Positions 8,186-15,026 of a stretch of 64,000 bases of DNA are shown one piece after another. The DNA is taken from positions 2,844,001 to 2,908,000 of the forward strand of contig NZ_CP020612.1 in the NCBI RefSeq assembly GCF_002105555.1. The letters are read 5' to 3'. The notes below the pieces were generated by a model that searched no databases, was not told the origin of the DNA, and saw nothing but the letters and a program-made list of their open reading frames with translations. Position 1 is the first letter of the stretch, and the number at the start of each line of letters is the position of its first letter. A program made the translations under genes and the position numbers. This DNA comes from Paracoccus contaminans. Its GTDB lineage: Bacteria; Pseudomonadota; Alphaproteobacteria; Rhodobacterales; Rhodobacteraceae.

Positions 8186-8917
8186 TCAGTCAAGCGGGTG
8201 CCCCTCGACAAAGGCGCGCAGCCGTTCATCGGCGGCATCGTCCATCTGCGCGACGGTGCCCTGCCAGACGATGCGCCCCTCGGCCAGCATGGCCACCCGG
8301 TCGGCGATGGCGCGCACGCTGGTCATGTCATGGGTGATGGTGACTGCGGTTGCGCCCGTCTCGGTGACGATGCTGCGGATCAGGCGGTTGATGCCAGCGG
8401 CCCGGCGGGGATCAAGCCCGGTCGTCGGCTCGTCGAAAAAGATCACCCGCGGATCAGCGGCGATGGCGCGGGCCAGGCCGACGCGCTTGCGCATTCCGCC
8501 CGACAGCTCGGCCGGCATCCGGTCGGCGATCTCGGGACCAAGGCCGACGCGGGACAGCTTGTCCAGCGCGCGCGCGCGCGCGGCCGCGCGCGGCATGGCC
8601 TCCAGCAGGCGAAAGGCGACATTGCGCCAGACAGGCAGGCTGTCGAACAGGGCGGCGTTCTGGAACAGCATCCCGAAATCGCGCAGGAACGCGGCCCTGG
8701 CCGCGCGCCCGGCCGGCGCGCCGTTCAGGCGCACCGCGCCGGCATCGGGCTGGTCCAGCCCCAGGATGCATCGCAGCAGCACCGACTTGCCGGTGCCCGA
8801 GCCGCCGATGATGACAAGGCTTTCCCCCTGCCGGGCCGTCAGGTCCAGCCCGTCCAGCACCCGCCGCCCCGCAAATGACTTGACCAGCCCCCGCGCCTCG
8901 ATGACCGGGACGCTCAT
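8186..8917 (-). CDS. ABC transporter ATP-binding protein, MlaF-type
   Basis: 243 residues with a complete ABC cassette: Walker A GGSGTGKSVLLRC, signature LSGGMRKRVGLARAIA, Walker B VIFFDEPTTGLDP and the switch His in AVTITHDM. The LSGGMRKR form is typical of MlaF/Ttg2A, the ATPase that powers phospholipid movement between inner and outer membranes. The ATG at 8917 overlaps the permease stop by four bases (ATGA). Longer open sequence upstream in the same frame is an out-of-frame reading of the permease. The substrate-binding MlaD-like gene is not next to it but lies at about 58.5-59.0 kb. Confidence 0.92.
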   Translation of the reverse strand: MSVPVIEARGLVKSFAGRRVLDGLDLTARQGESLVIIGGSGTGKSVLLRCILGLDQPDAGAVRLNGAPAGRAARAAFLRDFGMLFQNAALFDSLPVWRNVAFRLLEAMPRAAARARALDKLSRVGLGPEIADRMPAELSGGMRKRVGLARAIAADPRVIFFDEPTTGLDPRRAAGINRLIRSIVTETGATAVTITHDMTSVRAIADRVAMLAEGRIVWQGTVAQMDDAADERLRAFVEGHPLD

Positions 8918-9681
8918 GTGAAAAACAGCCCCGTCATGGCAAAGTTCGCCGCAAGGATGGCCACCGATGCGGCGACCACCGCGCTGGTGGCGGCGCGCCC
9001 CACCCCTTCGGCCCCCCGGCCCGCATGCAGGCCGAACCAGCAGCCGCACAGCGCCACGATGGCGCCGAAGGCCGCGCCCTTGACCAGCCCCGACAGCACG
9101 TCCCAGCTTTCCAGATAGGCCCAGGAACTGGCCAGATAGGCCTGCGAGGTAAAGCCAAGCGTGCTGGTGCCGACCAGCCAGCCGCCCATGATCCCGATGG
9201 CGTCGCCGACCCCGACCAGCAGCGGCACCGACAGGATCGCCGCCCACAGCCGTGGCGTGACCAGCCAGCCGACAGGATCGGTCGACAGCGTCACCAGCGC
9301 ATCGATCTGCTCGCTCACCCGCATCGAGCCGATCTCGGCCGCGATCGACGAGGCAACGCGCGCCGCCACCATCAGCCCGCCCAGCACGGGGCCGAGTTCG
9401 CGCACCATGCCTATGGCCACGACAGCCGGAACAACATCGCCGGCCTGAAAGCGCTCGCCCCCCGCATTGATCTGGAGGGCAAGGGCGGCACCCGTGAACA
9501 GGGCGGTCAGCCCCACGACGGGCAGCGACAGCCAGCCGATTCGCAAAAGCTGTTCGGCCAGCAGGACGGGGCGAAAGCCGGGGCTGGCCAGCGCCCGCGC
9601 GGCAAAGATCGCGGCGCGCCCGACCCCCGCGACCAGCGCGATCGCCACCCGCCCGACTGCCCGGATCGGGGCGCGGATCAT
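8914..9681 (-). CDS. ABC transporter permease, MlaE family
   Basis: About 255 residues with five to six hydrophobic segments and the MlaE signature region: ALALQINAGGERFQAG, VRELGPVLGGLMVAARVASS, AAEIGSMRVSEQIDAL. It forms the membrane part of a lipid ABC transporter with the ATPase downstream. An ATG at 9741 in the same frame would add 20 residues with little family character; I prefer 9681, which gives the usual family length and starts at MIRAPIR. Lipid trafficking that maintains outer-membrane asymmetry is inferred from the family. Confidence 0.88.
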   Translation of the reverse strand: MIRAPIRAVGRVAIALVAGVGRAAIFAARALASPGFRPVLLAEQLLRIGWLSLPVVGLTALFTGAALALQINAGGERFQAGDVVPAVVAIGMVRELGPVLGGLMVAARVASSIAAEIGSMRVSEQIDALVTLSTDPVGWLVTPRLWAAILSVPLLVGVGDAIGIMGGWLVGTSTLGFTSQAYLASSWAYLESWDVLSGLVKGAAFGAIVALCGCWFGLHAGRGAEGVGRAATSAVVAASVAILAANFAMTGLFFT

Positions 9682-9867
9682 GGCAGCCGGGCCAAGGCGT
9701 ACCGGCCGGCGCAAGGCGCAGCGCATGAATATTGGGAACACAGCCCGGTTCCGGTCAGCACGGCGGGCGTATCCGTAAGGGCCTGCCGGCAGCCGCCCCG
9801 CGCGCCAGGGCGCCCCTTGTCCGGCCAGCGCCGGCCAGACGGCAAGGACAAAGCGAGCCTCATTCCC

Positions 9868-10908
9868 CTACCCCGGCAGATAGTCGCGCCGATAGCGCGG
9901 GCCGAGCGCGGTCAGGATCTCGTAGCCGATCGTCCCGGCCAGAGCCGCCAGCGCATCGACGCCCTGCGCGGCATTGATGATTTCCATTTCGTCCGGCAGC
10001 TCCGGCAGATCGGTCACGTCCACGGTGATCAGATCCATCGATACCCGCCCGACCATCGGCGCCGCGGCCCCTGCGGCCCACAGCATCACCGGCTTGCCCC
10101 CCAGCGCCCGCAGCAGCCCGTCGGCATAACCCGCCGAAAGCGTGGCGATGCGCGAGCGGCGCGGCGCGGTCCAGGCGCAGCCGTAACCGACCGTCTCGCC
10201 CGGATCGACCCAGCGCGCCTGAATGACATCAAGCGAAAGCGTGACCACGGGGCGCGCGTCTGCGAAAGGCTCACCGCCATAAAGACCGATGCCGGGGCGG
10301 GTCACGCAAAAGTGATAGTCGCGCCCCAGCAGCACGCCCCCCGTGGCCGACAGCGACAGTGGCGCGGATACCCCTTCCGTCATCGCGCGGAAGGCCCGCA
10401 GCTGCGCGGCATTGGCCGGATGGCCCGGCTCATCCGCGCAGGCCAGATGCGACATGACCAGCGAAGGGCCGCGCCCGGCCGATGTGGGGGCGGCCAGCGC
10501 CTCGGCCCGGATCGCCGCCCATTCGGCCGGCTCAAGGCCCAGCCGGTTCATGCCGGTGTCAAGCTGGATCGCAAAATCGCCGCGCGGTCGCAGCGCGCGA
10601 TCGCGAAAGAACTGCGGGGCACTGTTGAGCACCGGGATCAGCCCGTCCAGCCCCTCGCCCGGCATGTGCCCCGACAGCACGAAGATGCGGGCATCGCCCG
10701 GCAGCAGCGGCCGGATGGCCCGCCCCTCGGCGGCCTGGGCGACAAAGAAATCCCGTGCGCCTGCGGCATGCAGCGCCGGCGCGACCTGCGCCGCGCCCAG
10801 GCCGTAGGCATCGGCCTTGACCACCGCGCCCGGCCGAGCGCCAGGGGCGCGGGCGGCCAGCGCCCGCCAGTTCGCGGCCAGCGCCGCAAGATCGATCGTC
10901 AGTCCCAT
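9868..10908 (-). CDS. alr: Alanine racemase
   Basis: About 346 residues. The PLP-lysine motif is [14 protein letters not shown] near the N-terminus, and the second catalytic Tyr lies in the VGYGCAW region. GIGLYGG and [16 protein letters not shown] are further family blocks. The enzyme interconverts L- and D-alanine and supplies D-Ala for peptidoglycan. Two ATGs are possible: 10908 ([14 protein letters not shown]), which fits the family N-terminus, and 10920, four residues earlier. It is transcribed away from pccB, and the short region between them must hold both promoters. At the low end of the family's length range. Confidence 0.92.
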   Translation of the reverse strand: MGLTIDLAALAANWRALAARAPGARPGAVVKADAYGLGAAQVAPALHAAGARDFFVAQAAEGRAIRPLLPGDARIFVLSGHMPGEGLDGLIPVLNSAPQFFRDRALRPRGDFAIQLDTGMNRLGLEPAEWAAIRAEALAAPTSAGRGPSLVMSHLACADEPGHPANAAQLRAFRAMTEGVSAPLSLSATGGVLLGRDYHFCVTRPGIGLYGGEPFADARPVVTLSLDVIQARWVDPGETVGYGCAWTAPRRSRIATLSAGYADGLLRALGGKPVMLWAAGAAAPMVGRVSMDLITVDVTDLPELPDEMEIINAAQGVDALAALAGTIGYEILTALGPRYRRDYLPG

Positions 10909-10971
10909 TCCGCAGGGCATGGCCCCGGTCCGTACCAAGGTCAAGGGCGCGCCGCGCCGACCGTGTGTTTC

Positions 10972-10993
10972 CGCTTTGCTGCGGCGCAGAGCG
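10972..10993. promoter_or_regulatory. Imperfect palindrome in the alr-pccB intergenic region
   Basis: CGCTTTGC-TGCGGC-GCAGAGCG has 8-bp arms with one mismatch. It lies 37 bases upstream of the pccB start and 64 bases upstream of the alr start. The position suits a regulator of propionyl-CoA metabolism, which in related bacteria is controlled by a short-chain fatty acyl-CoA regulator. Binding is inference only. Confidence 0.25.
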
Positions 10994-11029
10994 ACCCTAT
11001 TGTGCATCCGACGCGGGACGGAGGGAATG

Positions 11030-12562
11030 ATGAAGGACATCAACGGACAGCTCGAAGAACGGCGCATGCAGGCGCGCCTTGGCGGCGGGCAGCGGCGCAT
11101 CGACGCACAGCACGCGCGCGGCAAGCTGACGGCGCGCGAAAGGCTGGACGTGCTGCTGGACGAGGGGTCCTTCGAAGAGTTCGACATGTTCGTGCGCCAT
11201 CGCTCGACCGATTTCGGGATGGAGGACGACCGCCCCTATGGCGACGGCGTCGTGACCGGCTGGGGCACGATCAACGGCCGCATGGTTTATGTCTTCAGCC
11301 AGGATTTCACCGTCTTCGGCGGCAGCCTGTCGGAAACCCATGCGCAGAAGATCTGCAAGATCATGGACATGGCGATGCAGAACGGGGCGCCTGTCATCGG
11401 TCTGAATGATTCGGGCGGCGCCCGCATCCAGGAAGGCGTCGCCAGCCTTGCGGGCTATGCCGACGTGTTCCAGCGCAATGTCCTTGCCTCGGGCGTGATC
11501 CCGCAGATTTCCGTCATCATGGGCCCCTGCGCGGGCGGCGCGGTCTATTCGCCGGCCATGACCGACTTCATCTTCATGGTTAAGGATACCTCCTACATGT
11601 TCGTGACCGGCCCGGACGTGGTCAAGACGGTGACGAACGAGGTGGTGACGGCCGAACAGCTGGGCGGCGCATCGACCCATACCAGGAAATCCTCGGTCGC
11701 CGACGGCGCCTTTGAAAACGATGTCGAGGCGCTGGTCGAAATCCGGCGGCTGTTCGATTTCCTGCCCCTGTCCAACCGCGAAAAGGCGCCGACGCGCCCC
11801 TTCTTCGACGATCCCGCGCGGATCGAGGAATCGCTCGACACGCTGGTTCCCGACAATCCCAACCAGCCCTATGACATGCAGGAGCTGATCGCCAAGATTG
11901 CTGACGAGGGGGATTTCTACGAAATCCAGCGCGATTTCGCCGGCAACATCATCATCGGCTTTGTCCGGATCGAAGGCCAGACGGTCGGCGTGGTCGCCAA
12001 CCAGCCGATGGTGCTGGCAGGGGTGCTGGACATCGATTCCAGCCGCAAGGCCGCGCGCTTCGTGCGGTTCTGCGACGCCTTCAACATCCCGATCCTGACG
12101 TTGGTGGACGTGCCCGGCTTTCTGCCCGGCACGGCGCAGGAATATGGCGGCGTCATCAAGCACGGGGCGAAACTTCTGTTCGCCTATGGCGAGGCGACGG
12201 TGCCCAAGGTCACGGTCATTACCCGCAAGGCCTATGGCGGGGCCTATGATGTCATGGCCTCCAAGCATCTGCGGGGCGATTTCAACTATGCCTGGCCGAC
12301 CGCGGAAATCGCCGTCATGGGCGCCAAGGGCGCGGTCGAGATCCTGTATCGGGGCGAGTTGGGCGATGCCGAAAAGATCGCGGCGCGCACCAGGGATTAC
12401 GAGGAACGTTTCGCCAATCCCTTCGTCGCCGCCGAAAAGGGCTTCATCGACGAGGTGATCCAGCCCCGATCGACCCGCCGGCGCGTGGCGCGCGCGCTTG
12501 CCGGCCTGCGCGGCAAGCAGATGTCGAACCCCTGGAAGAAGCACGACAATATCCCGCTCTAG
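11030..12562 (+). CDS. pccB: Propionyl-CoA carboxylase, carboxyltransferase (beta) subunit
   Basis: 510 residues, the normal length for PccB. Both carboxyltransferase halves are present. Typical segments are [80 protein letters not shown] and [14 protein letters not shown]. It transfers carboxybiotin CO2 to propionyl-CoA, giving methylmalonyl-CoA, and works with the biotin-bearing PccA at 15.0-17.1 kb. Two adjacent ATGs occur. GGAGG at 11020-11024 is five bases from the second, so 11030 is preferred over 11027. Biotin-dependent propionate and odd-chain or branched-chain breakdown is the expected pathway. Confidence 0.93.
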   Translation: MKDINGQLEERRMQARLGGGQRRIDAQHARGKLTARERLDVLLDEGSFEEFDMFVRHRSTDFGMEDDRPYGDGVVTGWGTINGRMVYVFSQDFTVFGGSLSETHAQKICKIMDMAMQNGAPVIGLNDSGGARIQEGVASLAGYADVFQRNVLASGVIPQISVIMGPCAGGAVYSPAMTDFIFMVKDTSYMFVTGPDVVKTVTNEVVTAEQLGGASTHTRKSSVADGAFENDVEALVEIRRLFDFLPLSNREKAPTRPFFDDPARIEESLDTLVPDNPNQPYDMQELIAKIADEGDFYEIQRDFAGNIIIGFVRIEGQTVGVVANQPMVLAGVLDIDSSRKAARFVRFCDAFNIPILTLVDVPGFLPGTAQEYGGVIKHGAKLLFAYGEATVPKVTVITRKAYGGAYDVMASKHLRGDFNYAWPTAEIAVMGAKGAVEILYRGELGDAEKIAARTRDYEERFANPFVAAEKGFIDEVIQPRSTRRRVARALAGLRGKQMSNPWKKHDNIPL

Positions 12563-12602
12563 GCATGTGTCGGTGTCAACCTGCAACCCTGGTGGAGCGC
12601 CC

Positions 12603-13364
12603 GTGATCCCGATCTCGGCCGCAATCCTGTCCGCTGCGGCCACGGCTGCGCTTGCGGCCGAGCCGGCGCGCACCCTGATCCCCGTCCCCTCGGGGGCCGA
12701 GGTGTGGCTGCAGGAGGAACTGACCGACACGGTGCCGGGCATGGGGCTGGTCCAGCGGTTCCGCTTTGTCATGCCAGCCTTGGCCGAGCTTGTGCCAGAA
12801 GCGGGCAGCGCCGATGCCTCGGACAGCGTGCCGCCCGAAATGCTGGACGAAACCGCGCCCGATGATGCGCCGCTGACCCCTTCCGAGCAGGCCGAGCTGG
12901 ACGAGGCGCTGGGCGATCTGGTCGTATCGGCGGTGCCCGATGCCGGAGCGGCGCCCCTGGACGAGGCCGGGGGCGAATTGTCGCTTTCCCCTGCCCTTCC
13001 GGGCGACGGCGACGGGGCGCATGCGCCGCTGCCCTCCCAGCTGTCCCCGCCCGACAGCCCGCCGCCCGGATCGGATCAGCCGTCCGACAGCGAGGCAACG
13101 GGCGATCTTGCCGCCGCCGGGCCTGCGCTGCCGGCCGCGCCCGACATTCTGATGCAGGATCCCGTTCACCGCGACATCGTGTGGCTGTGCGAACATTATG
13201 CGCTGCCGCGCCTGGCCGCGATGTCGCCGCGCCCGTCGCAGGTCGTGATCTCCATGGCCTCGGCCCCCAGCCCCTTCGGCAACTTCGATCCGGCCGTGGT
13301 GCAACTGTTCGAAGGCTTTTCCATCCCCCGTAACCGCGATGCCTGCATATGGGAGCCGCTTTGA
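12603..13364 (+). CDS. DUF6497-family exported protein with acidic low-complexity insert
   Basis: 253 residues from a GTG start with GGTGGAG just upstream. A short hydrophobic N-terminus ending in AALAAEPAR looks like a signal peptide. The N-terminal block (VPSGAEVWLQEELTDT, VQRFRFVMPAL) and the C-terminal block (IVWLCEHYALPRLA, VVISMASAPSPFGNFDPAV, DACIWEPL) match the DUF6497 family known mainly from Rhodobacterales, often next to pccB. Between them lies an insert of about 100 residues rich in Asp, Glu, Pro and Ser that I do not associate with the family. Function unknown. It sits 40 bases after pccB and may be co-transcribed with it. Confidence 0.75.
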   Translation: MIPISAAILSAAATAALAAEPARTLIPVPSGAEVWLQEELTDTVPGMGLVQRFRFVMPALAELVPEAGSADASDSVPPEMLDETAPDDAPLTPSEQAELDEALGDLVVSAVPDAGAAPLDEAGGELSLSPALPGDGDGAHAPLPSQLSPPDSPPPGSDQPSDSEATGDLAAAGPALPAAPDILMQDPVHRDIVWLCEHYALPRLAAMSPRPSQVVISMASAPSPFGNFDPAVVQLFEGFSIPRNRDACIWEPL

Positions 13365-13539
13365 TGACCCGCGTGCCGGCCGCCGGCGATGATGCAAGCC
13401 TGCCACAGCGCGGCGCGCTCGCCGCCCCGCACCGCTGCCCTTTGCCCGAGGCGGGCATTAACATGGCCCATCGGCCGCATGACGCTGCCGTTGAACCCAG
13501 CAGCGGGGATATCGGATCCCTGCCTTACAGGAGCATTCC

Positions 13540-13689
13540 ATGTCCAAGAAAATCGTTTTCCTGCTGGTCGCTGCCGCGACCACCAGCGTCCTGGCCGCCT
13601 GCCAGCCGCAGCCCTCGACCACGACGGTCGTGCAGCCCGCGGTCGTCACGCCCGAGCCGGTGTTCAAAGGCAAATACGGCAGGAACTGA
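13540..13689 (+). CDS. Very small lipoprotein (49 residues)
   Basis: A 50-codon gene starting with ATG 13540, preceded by ACAGGAG. The N-terminus MSKKIVFLLVAAATTSVLA runs into the lipobox LAAC, so the mature lipoprotein would be only about 29 residues, Thr/Val/Pro-rich with a basic end FKGKYGRN. Small entericidin-like or scaffold lipoproteins of this size are common near pccA in related genomes, but I know of no function. Well supported by ribosome site, signal peptide and lipobox. Confidence 0.75.
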   Translation: MSKKIVFLLVAAATTSVLAACQPQPSTTTVVQPAVVTPEPVFKGKYGRN

Positions 13690-13791
13690 CCTGACCCGGC
13701 GCGGACCTTCGGGTCCGTGCCACCCTTGCGCGGGCGGCGCATCCGCCTTGGCCGCGCTGCACCGCGACCGTCCCTGCAGGAAAGCTGCGCC

Positions 13792-14193
13792 ATGCTGAAA
13801 CATCGTGGATTTCCCGGCCGGCTGCCTTCGTCCGACCACCAGTTCACGATCCGGCGCGCCAATGCCAAGGGCGCCACGCGGCTGACCCAGCGGGAACGCT
13901 TTCGCGACCGCTCGCCCGGCGACCGGCGGGCCGACGCGGCTTTTCTGGCGGCGCTGATCGAACATTTCGGCGACGAGCCCTTTGAACGCGGCAACCTTGA
14001 TGCCGGCCGCCTGTCCTGGCTGCTGGGGCGCGAGGTCGTGGCGGTGGGCAAGCTGGACCCGGCCAGCTATGAACAGCTTCTGCGCGTGGACCTGGCGCGG
14101 GCCGAGGCGAGCTTTCCCGAACTGTTCGTCCCCGATGCCCCGCCCGATTTCGGCTGGGACGAGGACGGGCAGGACGATGAGGACGAGGATTGA
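13792..14193 (+). CDS. Hypothetical protein with acidic C-terminal tail
   Basis: 133 residues, preceded by CAGGAAAG. I do not recognise a family. The N-terminal half is basic (RLTQRERFRDRS, GDRRADAAF). The middle is a predicted helical part (AAFLAALIEHFG, YEQLLRVDLARAEASF), and the protein ends in a strongly acidic tail WDEDGQDDEDED. There is no signal peptide or membrane segment, so it is probably cytoplasmic. The basic-to-acidic charge split suggests a nucleic-acid or protein-binding role, but this is speculation. It lies alone between two lipoprotein genes. Confidence 0.65.
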   Translation: MLKHRGFPGRLPSSDHQFTIRRANAKGATRLTQRERFRDRSPGDRRADAAFLAALIEHFGDEPFERGNLDAGRLSWLLGREVVAVGKLDPASYEQLLRVDLARAEASFPELFVPDAPPDFGWDEDGQDDEDED

Positions 14194-14281
14194 GCCGACT
14201 GTCCCAAGCCTTGCCGGGGATGACCGCCATCCTTGTGCCGGCGGGAATCCTGCCGATGCGGCTTGCATCACCCCGTTGTCA

Positions 14282-14328
14282 GTTTGACGTTCAGGGGCTG
14301 CGTGCAATATTCAGCCGGAACGTCAAAC
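14282..14328 (+). promoter_or_regulatory. Inverted repeat flanking a probable promoter of the lipoprotein pair
   Basis: GTTTGACGTTC (14282-14292) and GAACGTCAAAC (14318-14328) are perfect 11-bp inverted arms 25 bases apart. The first arm contains TTGACG, a good -35; AATATT at 14306-14311 gives a -10 with 16-base spacing. The second arm lies where transcription would start. The structure could be a double operator, or a hairpin if transcription begins further upstream. The next gene starts at 14366. Confidence 0.5.
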
Positions 14329-14365
14329 CGGCCCGCAAACGGGTCCATCACACAGGCACGAACCA

Positions 14366-14599
14366 ATGCACAAATCCTTTATGCTGCGCCTTGCCGGGGT
14401 CATCGCTCTTGCCGCCGGGGTTTCGGCCTGCGCTCCGGGTTATCAGACCGGGCTTTCCGCTGACACCCAGCGCGCCGCCGGGGGTGCCCTTGCAGGGGCC
14501 GTGGTCGCCAAGGCGCTGGACGAGAACATGGCCACCGGCGCGCTCATCGGCGGCGCGGCAGGGGCGCTGTGCGACGACGCGGGCGTGTGCGCCCAGTAA
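14366..14599 (+). CDS. Small glycine-zipper lipoprotein A
   Basis: 77 residues. A signal peptide ends at the lipobox VSAC. The mature part carries an Ala/Gly-rich zipper (AAGGALAGAVVAKALDE, GALIGGAAGALCDD) typical of outer-membrane or periplasmic glycine-zipper proteins, and ends in GALCDDAGVCAQ. It closely resembles the next gene in layout and shares the GALCDD...C.Q ending, so the two are probably tandem paralogues. The last two Cys could form a disulfide in the periplasm. Function unknown. Confidence 0.75.
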   Translation: MHKSFMLRLAGVIALAAGVSACAPGYQTGLSADTQRAAGGALAGAVVAKALDENMATGALIGGAAGALCDDAGVCAQ

Positions 14600-14710
14600 C
14601 ACGAAGGGCGGCGCGGCCAGCACCCCGGCAATGGGGCGCATGGCCCCGGCCATGGCCGGTGGCGGCATCCGCCCGCCCGATCAACTGACATTTGCAAGGA
14701 AGCTTTCCAC

Positions 14711-14920
14711 ATGTCCAAGACCATCCTCATCGTCGGCCTTGCCGCCGCGCTGCTGGCCGGCTGCACCCAGAACATTCAGCCGACCGAACTTGACCGCGCC
14801 ATCATCGGCGCGGGCGCCGGGGCGGTCGTCGCCGACGTGGCAGGCAAGTCGGTCATCAAGGGCGCGGCCATCGGCGCGGCCGGCGGCGCCCTGTGCGACG
14901 ACGTTCGCCTGTGCCAGTGA
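14711..14920 (+). CDS. Small glycine-zipper lipoprotein B
   Basis: 69 residues, with AAGGAAG before the ATG. The signal peptide MSKTILIVGLAAALLAGC ends in a clear lipobox LAGC. The mature part is IIGAGAGAVVADVAGKSVIK followed by GAAIGAAGGALCDDVRLCQ. The zipper spacing and the GALCDDxxxCxQ-like ending match gene A, 111 bases upstream. A good terminator follows at 14967, so the pair probably forms a short transcript started from the inverted-repeat promoter. Membrane-associated but of unknown role. Confidence 0.78.
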   Translation: MSKTILIVGLAAALLAGCTQNIQPTELDRAIIGAGAGAVVADVAGKSVIKGAAIGAAGGALCDDVRLCQ

Positions 14921-14966
14921 CGTTCTGACCCCATCCGCCTTGCGGGCACCTGCCCGAACCATAACC

Positions 14967-14999
14967 GCCGCCTCGGTCTGACTGACCGGGGCGGCTTTT
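14967..14999 (+). terminator. Intrinsic terminator after the lipoprotein pair
   Basis: A 12-bp stem GCCGCCTCGGTC / GACCGGGGCGGC with one G-T pair and a 5-base loop TGACT is followed directly by TTTT (14996-14999). This is a textbook rho-independent shape and separates the lipoproteins from pccA, which starts at 15027. Confidence 0.8.
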
Positions 15000-15026
15000 C
15001 ATCATCAGCGCAGCCGGGAAATGTTC

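Noticed and set aside
10997..12772. A 591-codon antisense frame over pccB
   Set aside because: Mirrors pccB and extends into the DUF6497 gene; no protein character.
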